A stretch of 13,236 nt of DNA. Origin: UPXZ01 sp964634605. GTDB taxonomy: Bacteria > Bacteroidota > Bacteroidia > Bacteroidales > Paludibacteraceae. A program made the translations under genes and the position numbers. Location: the NCBI GenBank assembly GCA_964634605.1, contig CAZWLJ010000060.1, positions 1 to 13,236 of the forward strand. The letters are read 5' to 3'. Position 1 is the first letter of the stretch. Each line of letters opens with the position of its first letter. The notes under the pieces were generated by a model that saw only the letters and a list, made by a program, of their open reading frames with translations, was not told the DNA's origin and did not search any database. This document shows, piece after piece, positions 1 through 7,500 of the stretch.

Positions 1-1021
1 TGATATTGGCAGGTGATCCGTGAGCCTGGTTGCGTGTAGTGGCTCCGTGACTATGCGCCCAAGAAGTCCACTGCCCAGTAAAATCGGTGAGCAGCATCTC
101 ACCCAGTGTTTCACGATAATCGGATACCACCCGGCAAGAAATATCAGTTTTTCCTTTTCCGAGTAATTCCGGGAAAAAATCTTCGAGTTTATACCCTCTC
201 CGGAGTTGAAATTCCTCGAGAAACGCAGGTGTCCAGTCTGCATTGTACACTTCGTAGGAGTCGTTAAAGAATGTATTCGGATAAGGAGTAGCTTCGCGGG
301 TAAAAGCATTGTCAAATTTAGTCAGGTAATTCTTCACCGCTTTTGCGCTGAAATGATCCATCACATACCCTTGTCCGCCCGGTGCCGAGCGTTTCACCTC
401 CTGCAAAGTTTTCCCAACAAACAAGGATATCAGTTGCCACTCGCCTTTGGGTAACTTACAGTTAAGATTACCCTCTTTCGATACCTGTTTTGTTAAATCC
501 AGTTTCTTTCCTGTTGCATCATACGCCATAAGTCTCGACATATAAGCCACTTTTCGTTGTTTGGAATCATCCACAGTAATACTCAGTGAGATATTTTCTC
601 CTCCGCGAACCTCGTATTTCTGAAAAACAGCTTTTGTTGCCGCATCCTCCACCGTAACTTCAGGTCCTCCGAACGGCCAGCCGGTACCCGTATTCATATC
701 TACTTTCATGCCCGATTTGCCCGATTGAGTTTCAGTATGTGCAAGCATCTCCATCCAGCGGGGCGTAAGGTAGCTGATATTGTTTGCATCATTGCCTTTC
801 ACTCCGTAAATGGGCGTAATTTCCACACCACCTAATCCGGCTTTACCCAGTGCGCTGATGTTGTAAGTAAGATTTTCTTTGTCCACAGCACTTCCCAGCC
901 ACCACCAGCGTGTCCAGGGTTTTGTTTCGGAGGTGATAGCAGGCCAGCCGGTGTCCGATGCCCATGCATTAGATATTGCAATAATCATTAGAATTAAGAG
1001 GTAACATGATTTGTTTTTCAT
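1..1021 (-). CDS. GH106 alpha-L-rhamnosidase, N-terminal part (3' end beyond window)
   Basis: Reading the minus strand from the ATG at 1021 gives an uninterrupted 340-codon frame that runs off the left edge. Residues 1-22 are a signal peptide (a basic MKNK start, a hydrophobic stretch, then SNAWAS), with no lipobox cysteine at the cleavage site, so a periplasmic or secreted location is expected. The mature protein opens with KPWTRWWWLGSAV (about 34-46), then GGVEITPIYGVKG (64-76), GTGWPFGGP (112-120), FFNDSYEV (251-258) and QAHGSPANI (332-340). These are hallmarks I recognise from GH106 rhamnosidases. The family usually has about 900-1100 residues, so roughly two thirds is missing. GH106 enzymes release alpha-linked L-rhamnose. 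In RG-I PULs they act on rhamnogalacturonan oligosaccharides after the lyase and the unsaturated-galacturonyl hydrolase. It is the last gene seen in the row, 470 bases after the GH2 gene. The family call is strong; the exact linkage is inferred from its neighbours. Confidence 0.93.
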   Translation of the reverse strand, partial: MKNKSCYLLILMIIAISNAWASDTGWPAITSETKPWTRWWWLGSAVDKENLTYNISALGKAGLGGVEITPIYGVKGNDANNISYLTPRWMEMLAHTETQSGKSGMKVDMNTGTGWPFGGPEVTVEDAATKAVFQKYEVRGGENISLSITVDDSKQRKVAYMSRLMAYDATGKKLDLTKQVSKEGNLNCKLPKGEWQLISLFVGKTLQEVKRSAPGGQGYVMDHFSAKAVKNYLTKFDNAFTREATPYPNTFFNDSYEVYNADWTPAFLEEFQLRRGYKLEDFFPELLGKGKTDISCRVVSDYRETLGEMLLTDFTGQWTSWAHSHGATTRNQAHGSPANI

Positions 1022-1132
1022 TGCTATATGTGTGTTTTATCAATCTATCAATTCGTGAAATAAGGGATAAATGAAACAATTTACCTGGTTATTTTTTTTG
1101 TGTTTATCAGCAAAGAATCAAAATTATTCCAA

Positions 1133-1189
1133 TAGGGGTTTCACCCCTAAAACCCGACTTACTTTTATGTCTTAACACAAAAAAGTAAG
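1133..1189. repeat. Two adjacent perfect hairpins
   Basis: The first hairpin is TAGGGGT (1133-1139), loop TTC, ACCCCTA (1143-1149): a 7-bp perfect stem with a 3-base loop. The second is CTTACTTTT (1158-1166) with AAAAGTAAG (1181-1189), a 9-bp perfect stem around a 14-base loop. From memory, similar sequence, and its translation LTFFAYFFV...GFRGETP on the minus strand, recurs between genes in many Bacteroidota genomes. That recollection has not been checked by a search. It may be the edge of a dispersed repeat that continues into the palindrome at 1203-1374. It could also help end the GH2 transcript, though it lies more than 300 bases beyond the GH2 stop. Confidence 0.6.
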
Positions 1190-1202
1190 CAAAAAAAGTC
1201 AA

Positions 1203-1374
1203 GACTCCGCCCGCTTCACTCGAAAAATTGGCGCTCGTCTGGCTAAATCGTCCAAACTCGTTGAAATTCGCCCAAATTTTCACATTTAGGAGAATAGCAG
1301 CACGAACTTCAACTTCAAACAAGGACGATTTTTAACGCCAGTCTCACTGATTTTTCGGCTCACCGGACGAGGTC
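1203..1374. repeat. Large imperfect palindrome (possible MITE-like or structured-RNA element)
   Basis: The two halves are inverted copies of each other with small gaps. Matching blocks, working inwards, are: GAC 1203-1205 with GTC 1372-1374, and the partly matching stretches next to them; CGAAAAAT 1221-1228 with ATTTTTCG 1350-1357; CTGGC 1239-1243 with GCCAG 1337-1341; ATCGTCC 1247-1253 with GGACGAT 1323-1329; GTTGAAATTCG 1260-1270 with CGAACTTCAAC 1303-1313 (10 of 11 pairs). The central loop is about 32 bases. Several blocks occur in the right order and reverse sense, so chance pairing is unlikely. It could be a non-autonomous mobile repeat, a remnant of two inverted copies, or an RNA stem-loop in the GH2-GH106 spacer. 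No transposase is present in the window. Confidence 0.6.
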
Positions 1375-1462
1375 AATCGTTAGCGAGCCGTTTTGAAATT
1401 TTCATGTCATTATGTGGACAATCATTTAACTCAAAACGTGTCCCGTACTTGTTTCGAAACCA

Positions 1463-1496
1463 AATAACCTATTAACTAATAACTCAATAACCTATT
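1463..1496. repeat. Direct repeat of AATAACCTATT overlapping the GH2 stop
   Basis: The 11-mer AATAACCTATT occurs at 1463-1473 and again at 1486-1496, with related AATAACT sequence between. The second copy covers the GH2 stop codon (1492-1494). Low-complexity tandem strings of this kind occur in Bacteroidota spacers as far as I recall. No function is assigned. Confidence 0.5.
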
Positions 1497-4374
1497 TGAT
1501 GTTTTTTTTCAACTCGTCAGGCGCATCCTTTGTCATGGACATATCCAGCCACTCGCCCCGCTTTATCGCCAGATTTTCTATCATTTCCAAAGTTACATCA
1601 TTTTCAGGAAAGAAGAAACCTGAGTTCATATATTTCAGAATTGAATACCGCAACTGACGGGCAACAAACCGTTTATCCAGATCTTTCTGAATATCGGCAC
1701 TGCACACCATTATTTTACCATTACCGACTTTCGCTTCGAAGAGCATGGCCAACCGGCGGTTGATAAACCAGGTGTCGATGGGCTGAACAATGGGCTGAAA
1801 GGATACAGGGAAATCGGAAATCTCCATCACCTGCGCTCTGTTAACCAGCTCCCACCATTGCAGATTGGAGTAATAATCAGTTGGGAAATCCTTAAATACC
1901 GGATGAAAATCGTTAATCAGTATGCCCGTGGTATGTGGCGGACGCATTTTGAACCAGGAAGTATTCCAGAATGCAGGAACAAACTGCTGAACAACATCCT
2001 TACCTTGGGTAACTTTTCCGGCCATGAGCAACAGCACAGAGCCACCGTCTTTCAACACAGTTCTGGCTTTATCATCTATCTTGTCGCAAATATAAACCGA
2101 AGCAGTATCAACCTGCGGAAGTGTTTCGGGATAGACCCAAATATCCCAGTTATTGGAAATATCTGTTCCTTTCAGCCGTACCTCCAGATTGAGTTTTTCG
2201 GCAGCTGTAACAGTGTTCAGCGGCAGTGATATTTCACCCAGTTGCTGACAATTACCAATCTGAATGTCCTGCGGAGCAAGCAAACCGTCGGCAAGAACTT
2301 TACCCAGCTGATTTTTCACCGTCCATACGGTTTGTTTACCTGTGAGCGTATTTTCTCCAAAATGTGCTATTTCAATTTTCGCTTTCAGATCTTCGCTGTT
2401 TCTGAAAATAAACTTATCCATCCTGGCGAGTAACACGGTGGGTGCACAGAAATGCCGGAATTCTTCGGCACTGATGTATCCCTTATTTTCCCAGAAAGCA
2501 TTCAACACGCCTACCAGTGCCGTTCCCTGACCTGAATAATCATTGAGAGAAAGCAGCTGAAATCCTGCATATCCTGGTGTTCGCAGTGTTTTCTCAATCT
2601 CGTTTTTGTAACAAAGTGCCTGCAGCTTGCCCGAAGCTATCAGAAAAGCGGCTGCCTGATCGCCCATTCCGCGATCTGACAAATCCTGGCGAAACAGTTC
2701 GAAATTACGGGCTTTCATCACGCCGGTATATTTCGGTATTTCCCTGAAATCGGGGAAAACGCACCACTGACCCGTTTCGTGCGATACATAAGGCTGGCGT
2801 ACCGTGTCAATCCTGCCACGATAATCGGAATTGGTCTCAGGCCGACGGTCCCAGTCCAAACCGCGTGCACCGGCTTTGACGTGATATTGACTGGCAGGTT
2901 GCCAGTCCCAGCTGCCACCTACCGATGCTCCGGTATAAACTCTGCGCGTATCTTTTTCTTTCCAGTAATTGACGAATTTCGATACCCAGGACACCCAGCG
3001 CCCGCGGGGTTCGTTGCCGATGGCAAACATGCAAAAGGAGGGATAATTTCCATATTGTTTTACAATCCGTTCGGCTTCTTCCCAGAGGTATTTATCCACC
3101 GGACGACCATCGCCCAGGGAGGAACCGTGGTTAGGCCAGCTCGGGCCCTCAGGTTGCAGGTAAAATCCAACCATGTCGGCTGCCTTCATCGCTGCTTCGG
3201 GGGGATTATAGGAGTGAAAGCGCATGTGGTTTAGGCCGTAACTGCGACAGATGCGAAAGACGTGTTCCCACGATTTTTCATCCATCGGGGCATAACCTGT
3301 AAGTGGAAATACACAGTTTTCAACCGTCCCGCGGAGCACAATTTTCTGTCCGTTAACATAAAAATATTTTCCCTGAATAGTAAACTCACGCATTCCAAAA
3401 CGTGTTTCGCGCGTATCAGTTCCCTGTTTTGTCTTCAGAGTAGCCGTAAGTTTGTACAGATTAGGATGGAACTCGTTCCATGTCAGAAAATCATCACCCA
3501 TCGGGATTTCTATCTCCATTTTTCCAGACGAATTCTTTATCGACAATTCTTTGGATACAGGAGCAATTTTATGGGTTTTGTCAGCATTAAAACTTTCGGC
3601 ACTTAAGGTTACGACACCTGAAGAATTTCCCGTAATGTTCAGTTTTACAAGCGCTTTCTTATTTTTTAAATCGGGGAAAACCTGTATATCTTCAATGTAA
3701 GTCTGCGGCATTGCCTGAAGTTCTATCCTTCCCACTACCCCGTTCCAGTTACCCTGGGTCTGATCGGTGATGCTGTGCGAATCCTTCCCGACATTAATCT
3801 CCTTTGTCCGGTTGTCGATGCACAAGCTGATCCGGTTTTTACCTTTCTTCAGATACTTGGTAATTTCAAACTGATGTGGCACCGATAATGAGTTCTGAGT
3901 TCCAACTTCTGTATCGTTGATCCAAAGGCGTGTTTCAGTGTGCGGACGTTCGAGAAACAGCACGATGCGACTGTTATTCCAACCGGAAGGAATAAGGATG
4001 TCCTTCTGATACCAGGCAGCTCCTGCATAGTATTTCACCGGGGTGAGCCAGAAGGGCAGTTTGAGGTTATCTGGCTGGCGATACTTTTTTAATCTCGGAT
4101 TGTAGAAAAAAGTGCTGTCGTAGATGCTTGCAGTCCATTGGGTATTCAGCGTTACATCATCACCCTTACGGTTTTCAGCCATGGAACCGGGCAGATAAAT
4201 ATCGTCCTGCAATGATTTTGAAAACCACTTCTCAGATACTCCCACATCGTTTCTGTCAATATCGAAACGCCACTTTCCCGATAAATCGATGGTGTGATTT
4301 TGCCCGTGAACAAATGGAATGGATAAAAACAAAAAGAGAAATACGAGTGAGTTTTTTAACAATAGCTTAGTCAT
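1492..4374 (-). CDS. Glycoside hydrolase family 2 enzyme (beta-galactosidase/beta-glucuronidase-like)
   Basis: A 960-residue protein with a signal peptide (residues 1 to about 24, ending FVHGQ) and no lipobox, so probably periplasmic. The layout is typical of GH2: a sugar-binding jelly roll (about 28-220, with AAWYQKDILIP at 119-129 and ETRLWINDTEVG at 147-158), an immunoglobulin-like domain (about 225-330) and a TIM barrel (about 335-640). The barrel shows AIGNEP at 451-456, where N454-E455 fit the family's acid/base pair, and VSHETGQW around 530-537, where E533 is the likely nucleophile. A C-terminal alpha/beta part (about 755-915, with DGGSVLLLMAGK) resembles a glutamine-amidotransferase-like fold seen in large PUL-borne GH2 proteins. 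The substrate cannot be read from sequence. Next to PL11 and GH106, removal of a beta-linked galactose or similar sugar from RG-I side chains is the best inference. The gene follows PL11 after 181 bases that contain a terminator-like hairpin. Confidence 0.94.
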   Translation of the reverse strand: MTKLLLKNSLVFLFLFLSIPFVHGQNHTIDLSGKWRFDIDRNDVGVSEKWFSKSLQDDIYLPGSMAENRKGDDVTLNTQWTASIYDSTFFYNPRLKKYRQPDNLKLPFWLTPVKYYAGAAWYQKDILIPSGWNNSRIVLFLERPHTETRLWINDTEVGTQNSLSVPHQFEITKYLKKGKNRISLCIDNRTKEINVGKDSHSITDQTQGNWNGVVGRIELQAMPQTYIEDIQVFPDLKNKKALVKLNITGNSSGVVTLSAESFNADKTHKIAPVSKELSIKNSSGKMEIEIPMGDDFLTWNEFHPNLYKLTATLKTKQGTDTRETRFGMREFTIQGKYFYVNGQKIVLRGTVENCVFPLTGYAPMDEKSWEHVFRICRSYGLNHMRFHSYNPPEAAMKAADMVGFYLQPEGPSWPNHGSSLGDGRPVDKYLWEEAERIVKQYGNYPSFCMFAIGNEPRGRWVSWVSKFVNYWKEKDTRRVYTGASVGGSWDWQPASQYHVKAGARGLDWDRRPETNSDYRGRIDTVRQPYVSHETGQWCVFPDFREIPKYTGVMKARNFELFRQDLSDRGMGDQAAAFLIASGKLQALCYKNEIEKTLRTPGYAGFQLLSLNDYSGQGTALVGVLNAFWENKGYISAEEFRHFCAPTVLLARMDKFIFRNSEDLKAKIEIAHFGENTLTGKQTVWTVKNQLGKVLADGLLAPQDIQIGNCQQLGEISLPLNTVTAAEKLNLEVRLKGTDISNNWDIWVYPETLPQVDTASVYICDKIDDKARTVLKDGGSVLLLMAGKVTQGKDVVQQFVPAFWNTSWFKMRPPHTTGILINDFHPVFKDFPTDYYSNLQWWELVNRAQVMEISDFPVSFQPIVQPIDTWFINRRLAMLFEAKVGNGKIMVCSADIQKDLDKRFVARQLRYSILKYMNSGFFFPENDVTLEMIENLAIKRGEWLDMSMTKDAPDELKKNIK

Positions 4375-4495
4375 AGGATTGAAATAAGATTTTTAAAATT
4401 TAATTCACTGTTTCAAAAAAAAATTGGAAGATACGAGAATACATTTTTCCAAACAAGCTGATACCGGTTCGAATTCATATCGGATCAAAAGAAAT

Positions 4496-4531
4496 ATCAA
4501 TGTCCACCTTTTTTGGAAAGTGGACATTGAT
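4496..4531 (-). terminator. Rho-independent terminator after the PL11 lyase gene
   Basis: ATCAATGTCCAC (4496-4507) pairs perfectly with GTGGACATTGAT (4520-4531) around a 12-base loop. A bulged extension pairs GAAAT with the flanking TTTC. On the minus strand the hairpin begins about 25 bases after the PL11 stop and is followed by a T-rich run (ATTTCTTTTG). Position and shape fit an intrinsic terminator for the lyase transcript. The T-run is not continuous, so it may be a processing or stability hairpin instead. Confidence 0.75.
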
Positions 4532-4555
4532 TTCATATTTTCGGGATAAATAAAT

Positions 4556-7500
4556 CTATCTCTTTATCAGTTTATGCGTATAAATAGCTGATTCAGAATT
4601 TATTAATTTAACAAAATAAATTCCTGCCGGTAATGCTGACAGATCCAGTCTTATCTGACGATCAGAGTTGACTTCGGAAAAGACATTTTCTCTTGTTCCT
4701 CCGGAATTATATACCTGAACCAGTATATTTTCGGCATTTTCATTTTCTATGGATATAATACAGTAGTCCTTAACCGGTTGAGGGTATATTTTCACTGCCG
4801 ACGCATCAATCCGGGTGATTCCTGTGGTTACTTTCACCGAAATAATTCCCTCATTCAATCTGCTCAGATCCCACATAAGGTTTTCAGCAGGCTTATCAGG
4901 AATTATCGCTGAGAATGAGCCTTCGATTTTCGGGGCTACGAACAAGGTGTATGATTTCCCCTCAGTCCAGCTGCCCGAGAGATTCCTCATATCCAGATTT
5001 CCGTTCAGATAAAGGGTCCCATCCACTTTAAGCTGGTCGTTTGCTGTTGAGATTACTTTCATAACCACCGTGGAGCCAAGGGTCAGCGAGAGGTTTTTGC
5101 TGAAAGTAAGCGTTCCGAGAGCAGTTTCATTGTTTCCGGGCATCAGTTTTGCCGAATTATTCATGTAGGCATTTCCTCCAATTATACCTGTTCCGGCCAG
5201 GATAGCCGTTCCGGACATATTCAGATTACCTGTTCCGGTAGCACTTCCTGAAGTATTCTGAACAACGAGTGTTCCGCCGGTAACAGAGAATGTGCTGGTC
5301 AGAGTTGAAGCGTTGGTCAGAGTCCATTTTCCGGTTCCCGATTTGGTGACGGTAGCTCCACTGCCAAATACGCCTCTGAAAATTGCATCGCGGTTGTCTG
5401 TTCCGATCTGCCAGGTGCCGCCTCCTACGCTCGAAGTGGCATCACCTGAAAGTGAACCGATTTTCACAATCGTAGAGGAATTGGTATCTTTTGATCCGAT
5501 AGAAGAATATGCACCCATGAACACATTCGCGCCGAGATTAATAGCTGCCTGCGGGAAAGTTGCCGAATTTGTGGTTATTCTGAATTGACCGCCATCGTTA
5601 TCTGTAATTACATTAATATTTCCCGTGAAACCTGCGCCACCTGCCACTAAATCAGCACGTACATAAGGTACGTAATAATTCAGTGTACCCGCCCCTGAAA
5701 TGGATCCGTTGATGTTACAACGGCTGGAAGCGTCAATCCGAGCCGTACTGCCTTCGGGAATGGTGATATACCAGGTTGGGTGTTGGTTGTAATCGCTGCT
5801 GTTGTCGAACATGCGTATGCGGGATCCGTTTTCCATACGGATTTTGCCGCTTTTACCAAATCCTGTCCGGTTCATTTCCAGTGTACCCAACCCAATAGTT
5901 CCACCATTAATAACTGTTTCGCCAGCATAAGTGTTAGAACTGTTGCTTGAAACATTCAGCTGGCCAGCGCCCGATTTTACCAATCCACCCGTGCCGGTAA
6001 TAGTGCCGGTAATTGAAACTACTCCGTTCGATTTGGGTATCTCAATTGTATCAGTACCCTGAATGGTTATTCCCCTGTCTGTGTTAGAGTTTACAGCATC
6101 CACAATGAGCCGGGTATCTGTCATTACCCAGTTGGCGGGAGCTGTTGTTGCCTGACCCAGCGGACCGGGTATTGTGGTCTGATTGAGCGCGCTGACTTTA
6201 ACCAGTGCGTTGCTGTAGATTGTTTTTCCGGTATAAGTACTTTGAATATTTCCCAGATTAAGCAAACCTTTTCCGGATTTCTGTAAGATACCTGAACCAC
6301 CAATACCACCAGCACCTGTGAATGTATAAGATTTTGAATTGTTTGCAAACCTTATTCCGTTGACAATCATTGATTCGGCGAGCGAAACATTGGTAAGAAC
6401 TGCGCTGTCGTCGAACACCACACTATCGTTCTGAACAAAGAATGTGGACTGATGCGGTAAAGTAAGTGTCTGGAAATTGGTTGTCAGGTAATCCCAGTTC
6501 GAATTGGTTGTTCCGGTCCAGACAACGCTGGATGCAGAACGCGTAGCTTCCACAATCAACTGCAGATTGTTGCCGTTAATCACCAGGCGAACAGGCAATC
6601 CTGAAATCCCGGTCACATCAAAATTGGCCAGCGTACCTGTCAATGTTCCCGTCCAGGTTACGAGCGTATAGATTCCGGGTGTAAGGTTACCATTAACAAT
6701 GATATTATTAATGCCGTTTGCAGTAAAATTTCCATTGATAACCAGTGAATCGTTTTTATACGGATCTTCGGGCAAAATATCTATTTCTATATTCGATTTG
6801 CCCGGCAATGTTAATGCTCCGTTGATGTAAATTTTACCCAGCTTGCCCGGCTCCAGTCCGTTACCCGGCGAAAGTCTTCCGCCTTCCACATTCAAACCCG
6901 GACTGAGCACGATGCCACCATTGAGGACAGCATTTCCGCTTAATGTTCCTTTAGCTCTTACATCCATCGGACTGTTGCTGCTACCGTTCAGACATAAATT
7001 GCCTTCAGAAATAATGGTTTTTCCGGTATAGCTATGATTTCCGTTCAGCGTGAATTTTCCGTTTTGCGATTTTACAAATTCCATTGTTCCGGTAAGTTTT
7101 CCGGTTCCTCCCAACACATAATCCTTCCCTTTCGGATTCATTGCCCAGATTTTGGAGGGCGCCAGATCTGCGGTGAGTTGTACAGGAGCTGAGTTATCAC
7201 CCGAGAAATCGAACATTACATCATCACCGTCGGCAAATGCCGACCTGGTGATTTCGTCCTGCAGCAGAAAACTTGCTGATGATTTATCAAATGCTGTTCC
7301 CGACGACCATGTAAGTTTAGCTTTCTGTACAGGAGGCACAGGAGGTACAGGCATATCGTACCCCAGGTAGAAATCCGGAATTGGCGACTGATAGTACCCT
7401 TTGGTTGTTGCCTGATTGCGGTAGGCCGGATTTTGCATCAGGCAGTAAATTCTTTTTGTTGTTGGATAATCGGTGGAGAAACCAACAAAACCGGTATTGG

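Larger units (their letters stand above)
1022..1491. other. 470-base intergenic region with no credible gene
   Basis: This gap separates the GH2 stop from the GH106 start. The only open frame of note (1107-1322, minus, 71 codons) has no ribosome-binding context and coincides with hairpin-forming repeat sequence, so I do not call it a gene. The gap contains two small perfect hairpins (1133-1149 and 1158-1189), a large imperfect palindrome (1203-1374), a palindromic 10-mer GTTTCGAAAC at 1451-1460 and a direct repeat beside the GH2 stop. The promoter for GH106, if separate, should lie in the A/T-rich 1022-1130 part, but I see no convincing match to the Bacteroidota TTTG/TAnnTTTG consensus there. 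Confidence 0.7.

Noticed and set aside
1107..1322. Open frame of 71 codons on the minus strand between GH2 and GH106
   Set aside because: It overlaps both hairpins and most of the imperfect palindrome, has no start context and no recognisable protein domain. Its peptide looks like a translated intergenic repeat.
1356..1390. CGGCTC/GAGCCG inverted repeat followed by TTTT on the plus strand, terminator-like
   Set aside because: No plus-strand gene precedes it, the stem is only 6 bp with a 23-base loop, and on the minus strand no T-run follows. It overlaps the edge of the larger palindrome.
1451..1460. Palindromic GTTTCGAAAC as an operator site
   Set aside because: A single 10-base palindrome without a second site, promoter or known regulator nearby is not enough to call an operator.
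2779..3234. 151-codon plus-strand frame inside the GH2 gene
   Set aside because: It is antisense to the conserved GH2 catalytic barrel, which explains the sequence fully. The peptide shows no domain and looks like a shadow frame.
4375..4495. Possible promoter for GH2 on the minus strand (TTTG, then TATCTTCC about 16 bases later)
   Set aside because: The second element matches the Bacteroidota TAnnTTTG consensus only partly and the spacing is short. Such matches are common in A/T-rich spacers.
4823..7315. Type V autotransporter because of passenger-type repeats in the PL11 protein
   Set aside because: There is no C-terminal beta-barrel. The protein ends in a T9SS sorting domain, so type IX export is the better reading.
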